A DNA stretch of 64,000 nucleotides from Planotetraspora silvatica. GTDB lineage: Bacteria > Actinomycetota > Actinomycetes > Streptosporangiales > Streptosporangiaceae. The stretch spans positions 1 to 64,000 of the forward strand of contig NZ_BOOQ01000050.1 of assembly GCF_016863315.1 (NCBI RefSeq). Direction: 5' to 3'. A model generated the notes under the pieces. The model was not told where the DNA came from. It worked only from the letters and a program-made list of their open reading frames with translations, and searched no databases. Both the position numbers and the translations under genes were made by a program. This document shows, piece after piece, positions 17,052 through 26,161 of this stretch (position 1 is its first letter; each line of letters starts with the position of its first letter).

Positions 17052-17282
17052 CCGAACACGCACTCGGCGGTGCCGGAGCCCTGAGACCGCTGCTTCCCGC
17101 GTACGCCGGACCTTCTTGATCACGCAGAGTCGGCCGCCACACCCGGCGCGAGTCCGCGAGATCAAGCCTCACCCGGCGTTCAGGCCCAGGTCATCCGGGG
17201 GCCATCGCCTGCGTGAAGGGTGGAACGCGTCCGCCTCTCTCTCCGAGGCAGGACGTCCCTACCCAACAGACGGAGAAAGTAC

Positions 17283-19640
17283 ATGCGCATCCGCGCACTG
17301 TTCGCTACCGCCGCCGCGGGCGCGCTCGTCCTCATAGGCGCCACGAGCCCCGCTCTCGCAACCTCCGGTGCGGCAGGCAACGCTCAGACCGAGAAGGCCG
17401 CGGTCGTCACGACAACCAACACCGGTTCGCCTCGCGAGCTCATCGGCGCGCTGCACGAGCACAGCGGCTACTCCGACGGATGGCCCGGCTCCCGACCCGC
17501 CGACTACTTCGCGTCTGGGCGTGACAAGCACGACCTGAACTTCGTCGGTTCGAGCGAGCACACCTCGAACGTCAACTCCCCGCTCGTCTTCAACGAGGAG
17601 TGCCTGGACCCGCGGGTCGCGCCGAGCTGCCAGAACGCCGATCCCGTCAACCCGCTCGACGCGCTGCGCAAGTGGGACGCGACGCTCGAGCAGGCCAAGG
17701 CCGCGACCGACCCCGCGAAGGACTTCGTCGGCTTCCGCGGCTTCGAGTGGACCTCGGACCGCATGGGCCACATCAACGTCTACTTCTCGAGCAAGAACTC
17801 GATGCCCGAGATCGACGGCGGCACCATCGCGATGGATCGCTTCTACGACTGGCTGACGACCACCGGCAAGGACGGCCTGGCGGTGTTCAACCACCCCGGC
17901 GACAAGACGCTGTGCGGCCCGCTGAAGTGTGACGTCCGCAGCGACCTCGGCTTCGGTTGGGAGGACTTCAAGTACTTCCCGAAGGCCGACGACCAGATGG
18001 TCGGCATCGAGGTCTTCAACGGCGGCAGCGACTTCGGCTCGGCGCCCGGGCACAACGCCCCGCCCGAGGGCTGGTACGCCCACGCGCTCGACAAGGGCTG
18101 GCACGTCGGCGCGATCGGCGCCGAGGACAAGGGGCACGACCGCACGGACGACTGGGGCGGCTCGCAGTACGCCAAGACCGTCGTCGTGGCCAAGGCCAAC
18201 ACCGAGAAGGACATCAAGAGCGCGATGGCCGACCGCCGCTTCTACGCGGTGCTCGACAACGCGCTGCGACTGGACTTCACGGTCGACGGGCACGGCATGG
18301 GCGAGCGGATCCACACCAACGGCAAGCGCCCGCTGGCCATCGACGCGCACGTCCGCGGCTCGAGCACGCCGCTGCAGCTGGAGCTTGTCAGCAACGGCGG
18401 CCAGGTGGTCGCCAGCGCGACCGGCGACCAGCTCAACGCCTCGCTGAAGGCGGCCGACGACACCTGGTACTTCCTCCGGGTCCGCCGCGACGGGCGTCCG
18501 GTCGCGTACTCCAGCCCGATCTGGGTCGACGACCACAAGCAGGCGGGCGCACCGAACGCGCCCAAGGGCGATCTGAACACCAAGGACGGCCGTTGGCTGG
18601 CGGGCGACCTGAACGTCCACAGCTGCTTCTCCAGCGACGTCTACTGCGCCGGGACCGACGAGGCGAGCGAGGCCGACCCGTTCCTGGCGGGCGTCGACGT
18701 CCGCTCGCGCTTCGCTGAGGCGGACAGCCGCGGGCTCGACTACCTCGCGGTCACCGACGACAACGACGTCCGCTCGGCGAACTCGCGGGACTCCGGCAGC
18801 CACGGCGTGCTCGCGATCCCCGGCTACGAGGACCGCGTCAACGGGTCTGCCCACGTGCTCGGCATGGACCGGCTGCTCAACAACGGCGACGGTTCCGCCG
18901 CCGCGATCAACGGGCTCGCGAACGAAGTGCGCGCGAAGGGCGGCGTCTTCCAGATCGACCACCCCGGCTCCAAGATCACCAAGTCGTTCACCGGCTGCAA
19001 CGCTTCGACGCTCACCTGGGGCTACGGGTTCGACGTGCGGCCGGACACGATCGAGGTCTGGAACCCGAGCTCGAGCATCCGCACCGCCGAGGACTACCTC
19101 GACTGCTGGCTGCAGCGCGGCGAACGCGTCGCGCTGACCGGCGGCAGCGACGCCAAGACGCAGTACGGGCAACCGCAGGGCGCCGGCTATCCCACCACCT
19201 GGGTGCTCGCGCGTAACCACTCGGCGGGTGCCGTGCTCGAGGCGCTGCGCGCCGGCCGTACCAGCGTGTCCGCGCTGCCGCCGTCCGTCGGCGGGCGTCC
19301 GCTCGTGATCGAGGCTCAGCGCGGCACGAGCTTCGTGCCCGTCATCGGCGACGACGTCCGCCCGGGCGAGAAGCTGCGTGTGCGCTCGCTCGACTCGCTC
19401 ACCGACGGCTCGCTGCGCGTCATCGCCAACGGCCAGAAGGTGCTCGACCAGCACCTCACGCGCGACGGGTCGATCGAGTTCACCGCCCCGGCCACGCCGG
19501 GCTGGGTGCGTGCCGAGCTGCGCCTCGGCAACGACCTGCTCGAGCAGACCCCGCTGTGCGGAGCGATCAACGTCGGCGTGAACCTGTGTCCGTACGACGC
19601 CGCGATGGTCGCCATGACCTCGCCCGTCTACGTGCGCTGA
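17283..19640 (+). CDS. Secreted protein with two tandem PHP/CehA-type domains
   Basis: Product of 785 residues with a signal peptide (residues 1-27, ending PALA). Residues 52-330 form a PHP / CehA-McbA-type metal-dependent hydrolase domain: ALHEHSGYSDG (H58, H60), SSEHTS (E92, H93), FNHPGD (H204) and AIGAEDKGHD (about 278-287). A beta-domain follows (about 335-415). A second PHP-like domain (about 440-690) has GDLNVHSCFSSD, AVTDDND, QIDHPGS and GGSDAK; in it the first HxH His is replaced by Asn (N444-V-H446). A further beta-domain ends the protein. Single-domain relatives cleave phosphoesters or carbamates. GGAGAAAG precedes the ATG at 17283. Confidence 0.8.
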   Translation: MRIRALFATAAAGALVLIGATSPALATSGAAGNAQTEKAAVVTTTNTGSPRELIGALHEHSGYSDGWPGSRPADYFASGRDKHDLNFVGSSEHTSNVNSPLVFNEECLDPRVAPSCQNADPVNPLDALRKWDATLEQAKAATDPAKDFVGFRGFEWTSDRMGHINVYFSSKNSMPEIDGGTIAMDRFYDWLTTTGKDGLAVFNHPGDKTLCGPLKCDVRSDLGFGWEDFKYFPKADDQMVGIEVFNGGSDFGSAPGHNAPPEGWYAHALDKGWHVGAIGAEDKGHDRTDDWGGSQYAKTVVVAKANTEKDIKSAMADRRFYAVLDNALRLDFTVDGHGMGERIHTNGKRPLAIDAHVRGSSTPLQLELVSNGGQVVASATGDQLNASLKAADDTWYFLRVRRDGRPVAYSSPIWVDDHKQAGAPNAPKGDLNTKDGRWLAGDLNVHSCFSSDVYCAGTDEASEADPFLAGVDVRSRFAEADSRGLDYLAVTDDNDVRSANSRDSGSHGVLAIPGYEDRVNGSAHVLGMDRLLNNGDGSAAAINGLANEVRAKGGVFQIDHPGSKITKSFTGCNASTLTWGYGFDVRPDTIEVWNPSSSIRTAEDYLDCWLQRGERVALTGGSDAKTQYGQPQGAGYPTTWVLARNHSAGAVLEALRAGRTSVSALPPSVGGRPLVIEAQRGTSFVPVIGDDVRPGEKLRVRSLDSLTDGSLRVIANGQKVLDQHLTRDGSIEFTAPATPGWVRAELRLGNDLLEQTPLCGAINVGVNLCPYDAAMVAMTSPVYVR

Positions 19641-19663
19641 TTCCGTCGATCTCGGTCACGATG

Positions 19664-19692
19664 AAGGCTCCGGTCCGATGGACCGGGGCCTT
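19664..19692 (+). terminator. Hairpin terminator after the PHP/CehA gene
   Basis: AAGGCTCCGGTCC and GGACCGGGGCCTT form a 13-bp stem (one G-T wobble) with the 3-nt loop GAT, 23 bp after the stop codon. No U tract follows. Confidence 0.8.
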
Positions 19693-19977
19693 CGTCCCAC
19701 GTGGGAGGTCCCGCGAGCGCTCCAGTGCGGCCACAGGAGTTTCTAAGGTGCCTGTCCCTGACAGAGGGTGCTGCGCCCCGCCTGAGATCGGGCGAGGACT
19801 GCGTGTCATGCCGTCAACTGAGTCAATTGGCTTAGTCATCCCGATTACGGACGTTCTCCAGATTAGTCATCCGTCTCTATCAGGGGCCCCCTTGGGCACA
19901 TAGGTTCGAGCCCGTTGGTGATCTTAGCGGGGCCCCGGCTCCCTCCGGCCGGGCCCGGATGCGAAGGAGAAGCACAG
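19693..19977. other. Intergenic stretch before the DUF2690 gene
   Basis: I see no gene. G+C is locally lower (about 19800-19880), which probably marks the promoter of the next gene. The sequence GGTTCGAGCCC near 19903 resembles a tRNA T-loop, but no cloverleaf can be drawn around it. Confidence 0.35.
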
Positions 19978-20421
19978 GTGAAGACCCGAGTAATCGCCGC
20001 CGCCGCGGCAGCGGCCGCCGCCTCGGTCGTCGTTCTGACGGCTCTGCCCGCGAGTGCGTCCTCGCTCGATGGCAAGGACCCCTACAGCACCGGATGTAAC
20101 AGCAGCGCGTACTCCGTCAGGAGCGCATCCATCAAGAACCAGATCGGCGACTCGCTGGGCTCCGTCTACCTCTACTGGTCGCCCACCTGCAAGACCAACT
20201 GGACGGAGGTCAGGGTTTCCACCTCCGGCCACGGCTCGGTCAACGTCTACACCGACGACGGAAGGTCGGCACTGTTCAGCTACAGCGCCGGCAACGGCGG
20301 TCACCACTGGGGCAACATGCTGTACGCCCCTGGCGTCTGCGCCTGGGGTACCGGCACGGTGGTCGCCGGCACCGGCACCGTCAACCACGGCAGCGGCACG
20401 ACGGCTGACGCCTGCGGCTGA
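19978..20421 (+). CDS. Secreted DUF2690 protein
   Basis: Product of 147 residues from the GTG at 19978; GAAGGAG lies 9 nt upstream. A signal peptide with a long poly-Ala core (residues 1-26, cut near ASAS) is followed by a DUF2690-like domain: DGKDPYSTGCNSSAYSV and LYWSPTCKTNWTEVRV, with the usual spaced cysteines. These are small extracellular beta-proteins of actinomycetes whose role is unknown. It appears monocistronic. Confidence 0.75.
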   Translation: MKTRVIAAAAAAAAASVVVLTALPASASSLDGKDPYSTGCNSSAYSVRSASIKNQIGDSLGSVYLYWSPTCKTNWTEVRVSTSGHGSVNVYTDDGRSALFSYSAGNGGHHWGNMLYAPGVCAWGTGTVVAGTGTVNHGSGTTADACG

Positions 20422-20700
20422 CCGCCCAGCGCCCCGGCTTCCGGTACGCGGACGGACATCGCTACAGCCGCCTAACGGTCCCGCCGGCCGAGGGCGCAAA
20501 GGCTGGAACACCGCGTTGGGCGGCTGTGGCGTGGCCCCGCCGCTGGGACACCTACGAGCTGGGTGAACCTTGGGGAACTCCATTCGGGGGCGGCCCTACC
20601 ACGGACGTAAGGTAGCCCAGGATGTAGCGCTTCGGCCCTGCACGCGGCCCCGCCGACGACGTATGAGCGGGCGGCGACACCCGGACCACCGTCCGAGCCT

Positions 20701-21465
20701 TCAGACCAGACCGTATCCCCCGTCGATGTAGAGGACCTGCCCGGTGACGTACCCGGACTCCTCGGCGGCGAAGAAGGCGACGGCGTTGGCGATGTCGGCG
20801 GGGACGCCGCCACGGCGGACCGGAGCGGCGGCGGCGACCGTACGGCGCATGTCGTCGATCGTGGTGCCGATGCGCATGGCAGTGGCGGCGGTCATGGTGG
20901 TTTCGATGAAGCCCGGGGCGATGGCGTTGGCAGTGATGCCGAAGGGGCCCAGCTCGATGGCCAGCGTCTTGGTGAACCCTTGCACGCCGGCCTTGGCGGC
21001 GGCGTAGTTGGCCTGGCCGCGGTTGCCGAGAGCGGACGCCGACGACATGCACACGATCCGGCCGTATTTCGCCTCCACCATGTGCCGTTGCGCGAGTTGG
21101 CTGGCGATGAAGGCACCGCGCAGGTGCACGTCCATCACGGTCGACCAGTCGTCGTCGGTCATCCTGAAGAGCAGGTTGTCGCGGATGACACCGGCGTTGT
21201 TGACGAGGATGTGCAGCCCGCCGAACACATCCACGGTTCCGTCGATCGCGGCCCGCATGTCCTGGCGGCTGCTGACGTCGGCGGAGAAGGCCGCCGCCGC
21301 GCCTCCGGAGGCTGCGATCTCCGCGGCGACGGCCTTCGCGTTGTCGCCGTCGCGATCGATCACGGCGACGCTCGCACCGAGCGCCGCGAGATGGCGGGAG
21401 ACCTCGGCGCCGATCCCCTGGCCGCCGCCGGTCACGACGGCGACCTTCTGAGCGAAGTCGGGCAT
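20701..21465 (-). CDS. SDR dehydrogenase, FabG-like (3-hydroxyacyl-CoA dehydrogenase candidate)
   Basis: Product of 254 residues. A classical SDR with the NAD(P) site TGGGQGIG (about 12-19), NNAG (about 90), the catalytic SSASALGNRGQANYAAAKAG (Ser and YxxxK) and the C-terminal YIDGGYGLV. AGGAAAAG precedes the ATG at 21465. It is last in an operon after a thiolase and an acyl-CoA ligase. In that context it most likely oxidises the 3-hydroxyacyl-CoA formed by the MaoC hydratase encoded across the divergent promoter, completing a beta-oxidation set. Confidence 0.85.
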   Translation of the reverse strand: MPDFAQKVAVVTGGGQGIGAEVSRHLAALGASVAVIDRDGDNAKAVAAEIAASGGAAAAFSADVSSRQDMRAAIDGTVDVFGGLHILVNNAGVIRDNLLFRMTDDDWSTVMDVHLRGAFIASQLAQRHMVEAKYGRIVCMSSASALGNRGQANYAAAKAGVQGFTKTLAIELGPFGITANAIAPGFIETTMTAATAMRIGTTIDDMRRTVAAAAPVRRGGVPADIANAVAFFAAEESGYVTGQVLYIDGGYGLV

Positions 21466-21503
21466 GAAGCTTTTCCTTCCTAGGAAGAGAGAATGAGCAG
21501 GGC

Positions 21504-23051
21504 TCAGCCTGCGACGGTGTCCCGGTATCGGTCGCGGAGCAGGCGCTTGTAGAGCTTGCCGGTGGGGAGCCGGGGCAGGTCGTCGACGAAGTCCACCGAC
21601 CGGGGACATTTGTAGTGAGCGATCCGGTCCCGGCAGTAAGCGATGAGCTCGGCGGCGAGGCCGGGGCCGGCCGCCGCGGAATCGACGAGCTGGACCACGG
21701 CCTTGACCTCCTCGCCGAGGTCGGGATTGGGAACGCCGATGACGGCGACGTCCGCCACCGCCGGGTGGGCCGCGAGGAGGTTCTCGGTCTCTTGAGGGTA
21801 GATGTTGACCCCTCCAGAGATGATCATGTGGCTCTTGCGGTCGGTCAGGTAGAGGTAGCCGCCGGTGTCGAGGTGCCCGATGTCGCCGATCGTGGAGGCG
21901 ACGCCGCGGTCGTCCGCGATCCGGTTCTCCGCGGTCTTGGCCGGGTCGTCGAAGTACACGAAATTGGTCGCGCCACGGAACCACACGGTTCCGTCCACGC
22001 CAGGCGGAACGGGACGGTTGTCGTCGTCGAGGATCTCAACATCACCGATGATCGCCTTGCCGACCGTTCCGGGATGCGCCAGCCACTGCTCCGAGTCGCA
22101 CCACGTGAAGCCGTTTCCTTCGGTGGCACCGTAATACTCGAGAACGATCGGGCCGAGCCACTCGATCATCGCCTGCTTGACCGGGACGGGGCACGGTGCG
22201 GCTCCGTGCACGATCCGCTCCAGCGACGACAGGTCGTAGCGGTCACGCACCTCCCGGGGCAACCGCAACAGTCGGATGAACATGGTCGGCACCATCTGGC
22301 AGTGCGTGATGCGGTGTCTCTCGACCAGCGCGCACCACTGCTCGGCGTCGAACCGCTCCATGACGATGACCGTGCTCCCCAGGCGCAGCGCGCCCGAGAC
22401 ACTCCCCTGCGGCGCGGAATGGTACAGCGGTGCCGGGTTCAGGTACGTCATGCCTTCGCGGAAGCCCAGGAGGTCGCGGACCCAGTCGAGGACCTCGTCG
22501 GCGTCACCCGGCCGCAGATCCTGGAGCGGCCGGCAGATTCCCTTCGGGCGTCCGGTGGTCCCGGAGGAGTAGAGCATGACGTTGCCCCGCTGCTCGTCGG
22601 CCACGGGCACCCCCGGGTGACGCTCGACTGCGGCCGTGAAGGACTCCCACCGCTCATCCGGTTCTTCGAGCCCGACCATGAGGAACCGTTCCACCGCCGG
22701 GCAGCTTTCCGCCGCCTTCGTGGCGACGTCACGAAGCGTCACGGTGCTGACGAATACCCGCGCTCTGCAGTTGCCGACGATGTAGGCCACCTCGTCGCCC
22801 GTGAGGTGCGTGTTGATCAGCGTGTAGTACAACCCGGTGCGCTCAGCCGCGGACTCGACCACGAGTAGTTCGAGGCGGTTCTCCGCCATCACCGCGATGT
22901 GGTCGCCGCGCCGCAGGCCCTGGTTCCGCAGCAGGTGGCCCACCTGGTTGGCCGCGTACTCGAGCTGCGCGAACGTGAGGGACCGGCCCGAGTCCGCCAT
23001 GACGATCGCAGGCTTGTCCGGGTGGGTGACGGCGTGACTGCCCGGGTACAT
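21504..23051 (-). CDS. Acyl-CoA ligase (FadD/AMP-binding family)
   Basis: Product of 515 residues. It carries all core ANL motifs: the P-loop MLYSSGTTGRPKGI (about 157-170), YYGATEGNGF, the hinge region YLTDRKSHMIISGGVNIYPQ, and near the end LPTGKLYKRLLR with the adenylation Lys. It activates a carboxylic acid to its CoA thioester with ATP. GAGGAG precedes the ATG at 23051. It lies 39 bp after the thiolase gene and 38 bp before the FabG-like gene, all on the minus strand, and should feed the neighbouring acyl-CoA dehydrogenases. Confidence 0.9.
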   Translation of the reverse strand: MYPGSHAVTHPDKPAIVMADSGRSLTFAQLEYAANQVGHLLRNQGLRRGDHIAVMAENRLELLVVESAAERTGLYYTLINTHLTGDEVAYIVGNCRARVFVSTVTLRDVATKAAESCPAVERFLMVGLEEPDERWESFTAAVERHPGVPVADEQRGNVMLYSSGTTGRPKGICRPLQDLRPGDADEVLDWVRDLLGFREGMTYLNPAPLYHSAPQGSVSGALRLGSTVIVMERFDAEQWCALVERHRITHCQMVPTMFIRLLRLPREVRDRYDLSSLERIVHGAAPCPVPVKQAMIEWLGPIVLEYYGATEGNGFTWCDSEQWLAHPGTVGKAIIGDVEILDDDNRPVPPGVDGTVWFRGATNFVYFDDPAKTAENRIADDRGVASTIGDIGHLDTGGYLYLTDRKSHMIISGGVNIYPQETENLLAAHPAVADVAVIGVPNPDLGEEVKAVVQLVDSAAAGPGLAAELIAYCRDRIAHYKCPRSVDFVDDLPRLPTGKLYKRLLRDRYRDTVAG

Positions 23052-23090
23052 CCGGTGCTCCTCGCAATGAGTGGGGACGTGAGGATGCGT

Positions 23091-24290
23091 TCAGGCGACG
23101 TCGAACAGCCCGGCGGCGCCCATGCCTCCGCCGATGCACATCGTGATCACCACGTGGCGGGCTCCACGCCGGCGGCCTTCCAGCAGCGCGTGGCCGACGA
23201 GCCGGGCGCCCGTCATGCCGTAGGGGTGGCCGATCGAGATGCCGCCACCGTTCACGTTGAACTTGTCCGGGTCGATGCCGAGTTCGTCGCGGCAGTACAC
23301 GGCCTGGGACGCGAACGCCTCGTTGAGCTCCCACAGGTCGATGTCGTCGATTCCCAGCCCGTGTGCCTTGAGCAGCTTGGGGATGGCGAAGACGGGCCCG
23401 ATGCCCATCTCGTCCGGCGCGCACCCCGCCACTGCGATTCCGCGGTAGACCCCGAGCGGTTCCAGCCCGCGCCGCTCGGCCTCCCGGCGTTCCATGAGGA
23501 CGGACGCGGAGGCGCCGTCGGACAGCTGCGAGGAGTTTCCCGCGGTGACGCTGGCTCGTGCCGTCACCTGCCCGTCGGGCAGGACGGTACGCAGGCCCGC
23601 CAGCGCTTCCATCGTCGTGGCCGGGCGGTTGCCTTCGTCCCTGCTCAGGGTGACGACCTCATAGCGGATCTCGCCGCTTTCGGCGTCCACGATCTTCTTC
23701 CGGCTCGGCAGCGGGACGATCTCGTCGTCGAACCGGCCCGCCTCCTGGGCCGCCGCCGTCCGCTGCTGGGAGCTGAGCGCGAACGCGTCCTGCCGCTCGC
23801 GGCTCACGCCGTAGCGCTCGGCGACGATCTCCGCCGTCTGCAGCATCGGCATGTACAGGCTCGGCATGTGCTCGACGAGCCACGGGTCGGTCGCCCGGTA
23901 GCCGTTGAGGTGCTCGTTCTCCACGACCGAGACCGACTCGACGCCGCCCCCGACGGTGATCTGCATGTCGTCGGCAAGGATCTGCTTGGCGGCGACGGCG
24001 ATCGCCATCAGGCCTGACGAGCACTGCCGGTCGATCGTCATCCCGGCCACGGACTCGGGCAGCCCGGCGCGCAGCAGGCCCTGCCGCGCCACATTCGCGC
24101 CAGACGATCCCTGCTGCACCGCGCAGCCGAGGATCACGTCGTCGACCTCGGCACCGTCGATCCCGGCCCGCCGTACGGCGGCGGCGATGGCGTGCCCGGC
24201 GAGTTCCTGGGCCTGGGTGTCGTTGAACGCGCCCCGCCTCGCCCTGCCGATCGGCGTTCGTGCGGTGGAGACGATGACGGCTTCTCGCAT
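23091..24290 (-). CDS. Acetyl-CoA acetyltransferase (thiolase)
   Basis: Product of 399 residues, full length for the family. It has the acyl-accepting Cys in [10 protein letters not shown] (about residue 90), [22 protein letters not shown] (His) and [10 protein letters not shown] (second Cys). It catalyses thiolytic cleavage of 3-oxoacyl-CoA in a degradative setting. It is first in the operon with the ligase and FabG-like genes. Its promoter overlaps a perfect 18-bp palindrome at 24384-24401, shared with the divergent MaoC/ACAD operon. Confidence 0.9.
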   Translation of the reverse strand: MREAVIVSTARTPIGRARRGAFNDTQAQELAGHAIAAAVRRAGIDGAEVDDVILGCAVQQGSSGANVARQGLLRAGLPESVAGMTIDRQCSSGLMAIAVAAKQILADDMQITVGGGVESVSVVENEHLNGYRATDPWLVEHMPSLYMPMLQTAEIVAERYGVSRERQDAFALSSQQRTAAAQEAGRFDDEIVPLPSRKKIVDAESGEIRYEVVTLSRDEGNRPATTMEALAGLRTVLPDGQVTARASVTAGNSSQLSDGASASVLMERREAERRGLEPLGVYRGIAVAGCAPDEMGIGPVFAIPKLLKAHGLGIDDIDLWELNEAFASQAVYCRDELGIDPDKFNVNGGGISIGHPYGMTGARLVGHALLEGRRRGARHVVITMCIGGGMGAAGLFDVA

Positions 24291-24368
24291 GCTGGGCTCC
24301 CAACGGCCGCGTCGCGAAGGCGCGGGTATCGGCGATGCGTGGAATGTCGGATCCGGCTACGCGAGTCG

Positions 24369-24401
24369 ACAGTAGCTAAAGATGAACTTGAGCTCAAGTT
24401 C
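24369..24401 (-). promoter_or_regulatory. Thiolase-operon promoter with palindromic operator
   Basis: GAACTTGAGCTCAAGTTC (24384-24401) is a perfect 18-bp palindrome. On the minus strand it contains a -35-like TTGAGC (24392-24397), followed after 17 bp by TACTGT (24369-24374). A repressor bound here would block the thiolase operon and probably the divergent MaoC operon. The right half and its flank match the site at 35931-35959 closely. Confidence 0.6.
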
Positions 24402-24466
24402 TGATAGGAAGTGGAGCAACGACCACGGCCCCACGCCGGCGTGGGGCCGAGAGACAGGGGCTTTCG

Positions 24467-24940
24467 ATGGATGCTCCCGTGCGTCCGCGCACACTCGCCG
24501 ACCTTCAGCACCTGATCGGAAACCAGCTCGGGCCGACCTCGTGGACCGACGTCACGCAGAAGGCGATCGACACCTTCGCCGAGGTCACCGGCGACTCCCA
24601 GTGGATCCACGTGGACCCAGCGCGTGCGGCGTCCGGGCCGTTCGGGACGACCGTCGCGCACGGGCTCTACACCTTGTCGCTCCTGCCGATGTTCTCGGCG
24701 CGGCTCATGCGCTTCGACGGATTCGCCCACAGCCTGAACTACGGCTACGACCGGATCCGCTTCCCCGCCCCGGTCCCCGTCGGCTCCCGGCTGCGGATGA
24801 CCCTCACGGTCGCCGCCGCCGAACGGGCGGCACGCGGGGGGATCCAGATCCGTACGAGCCAGACGGTGGAATGCGACACCGCCGACAAGCCCGTACTCGT
24901 CGCCGAAAGCATCGCCCTGGTATTCGAAGCGAGCGCATGA
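24467..24940 (+). CDS. MaoC-type (R)-enoyl-CoA hydratase
   Basis: Product of 157 residues with a hot-dog fold. The hydratase-2 motif is intact: DSQWIHVDPARAASGPFGTT followed by VAHGL (about residues 43-67), containing the catalytic Asp and His. It hydrates trans-2-enoyl-CoA to (R)-3-hydroxyacyl-CoA. It opens a three-gene operon with two acyl-CoA dehydrogenases (30 bp to the next gene), divergent from the thiolase operon. Confidence 0.85.
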   Translation: MDAPVRPRTLADLQHLIGNQLGPTSWTDVTQKAIDTFAEVTGDSQWIHVDPARAASGPFGTTVAHGLYTLSLLPMFSARLMRFDGFAHSLNYGYDRIRFPAPVPVGSRLRMTLTVAAAERAARGGIQIRTSQTVECDTADKPVLVAESIALVFEASA

Positions 24941-24970
24941 GCTCCCGACCAACGATCCAGCGAGGTACGG

Positions 24971-26161
24971 ATGACTGACGACGAGGCGATCGCGACGGAC
25001 CTGACCCTCCGCGTGAAACGGCTGCTCGATGACGTCGACCTGGCCGGCGTAAGCCGCGAGGACTTCCTCGGTGCCCGGTTCGACGCGGGCCTGGCATGGG
25101 TGCACTTCCCGCCGGGCTCCGGCGGTCTGGGGTTGCCCGCCAGGTTCCAGGAGTTCGTCGACTCCCGGCTGCGGGCCGCCGGAGCGCCGGAGCACCTGCC
25201 CGGCCGCAACGGCATCGGCCGTGGGATGGCCGCCCCCACCATCGCGGCCTTCGGCACCGAGGAGCAGAAGGCGCGCCTGCTGCGTCCCCTGTGGACCGGC
25301 GAACACGAGTACTGCCAGCTGTTCAGCGAGCCCGGCGCCGGGTCCGACCTGGCGGCGGTCGGCGCCCGCGCGGTGCGCGACGGCGACACCTGGGTGGTCA
25401 ACGGCCAGAAGGTCTGGACGTCGAGTGCGCACACCGCCCAGCGCGCGATCCTGGTCGCGCGGACCGACGCCGACGTCCCGAAACACCGCGGCCTGACGTA
25501 CTTCGTCTGCGACATGGCCGATCCCGGCGTCGAGGTCCGGCCGCTGCGTCAGATCACGGGTGAGGCCGAGTTCAACGAGGTGTTCCTGACCGACGTCCGG
25601 ATCCCCGACGCCGACCGCCTCGGCGAGGTCGGCGAAGGATGGCGGGTCGCCACACTCACCCTGAACAACGAACGGGTGGCCATCGGCGGCGGCGTCCCCC
25701 GCGAACAGGGCATGATCGGCAAGGCGGCCCAGGCGTGGCGCGAGCGGCCGGAGTCGCGCAACCCCGCGATGCACGACGAGCTGATGCGCCACTGGGTCGA
25801 GGCCGAGGTCGCCCGCCTGTCAGCCGCTCGCATGCGGCAGCGTCTCGCGGCCGGCCAGCCCGGCCCCGAGGGTTCGGCGATGAAGCTGACCTTCGCCCGT
25901 CTCGCTCAGGCGATCTCCGGTTTCGAGCTTGAGCTCCTCGGCGAGGACGGCCTGCGCTACGACGACTGGACAGCGCGCCGGCCCGAGAGCGTGGAGTACA
26001 CAGGACGCGGAGCGGGCTACCGCTACCTGCGGGCGAAGGGCAATTCGATCGAGGGCGGGACATCGGAGATCCTCCGCAACGTCATCGCCGAGCGTGTGCT
26101 CGGCCTGCCCGCGGAACACCGGACCGACAAGGACATCCCGTGGAAGGACGTGCCCCGATGA
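24971..26161 (+). CDS. Acyl-CoA dehydrogenase, first of a tandem pair
   Basis: Product of 396 residues. FAD- and substrate-site motifs are visible: CQLFSEPGAGSDLA (about 115-128), VWTSSAHTAQRAI, and C-terminal SIEGGTSEILRNVIAERVLG. GAGGTACGG precedes the ATG. It overlaps the next dehydrogenase gene by 4 bp (ATGA). In actinobacteria, adjacent and overlapping ACAD genes often encode the two different subunits of an alpha2beta2 enzyme acting on bulky acyl-CoAs, as with steroid side chains. A heteromer with the next product is therefore likely but inferred. Confidence 0.85.
   Translation: MTDDEAIATDLTLRVKRLLDDVDLAGVSREDFLGARFDAGLAWVHFPPGSGGLGLPARFQEFVDSRLRAAGAPEHLPGRNGIGRGMAAPTIAAFGTEEQKARLLRPLWTGEHEYCQLFSEPGAGSDLAAVGARAVRDGDTWVVNGQKVWTSSAHTAQRAILVARTDADVPKHRGLTYFVCDMADPGVEVRPLRQITGEAEFNEVFLTDVRIPDADRLGEVGEGWRVATLTLNNERVAIGGGVPREQGMIGKAAQAWRERPESRNPAMHDELMRHWVEAEVARLSAARMRQRLAAGQPGPEGSAMKLTFARLAQAISGFELELLGEDGLRYDDWTARRPESVEYTGRGAGYRYLRAKGNSIEGGTSEILRNVIAERVLGLPAEHRTDKDIPWKDVPR

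Noticed and set aside
17259-19454. A 731-codon open frame on the minus strand opposite the PHP/CehA gene.
   Set aside because: It has a biased, repetitive composition, no ribosome site and no family resemblance. Long antisense frames are expected opposite high-GC genes.
19880-19930. A tRNA-like T-loop sequence (GGTTCGAGCCC) before the DUF2690 gene.
   Set aside because: No acceptor, D or anticodon stems can be drawn around it, so it is not a tRNA or a clear attachment site.
24134-25792. A 552-codon minus-strand frame across the thiolase/MaoC promoter and the first ACAD gene.
   Set aside because: It runs through the operator palindrome and across two well-supported genes, and has no recognisable domain.
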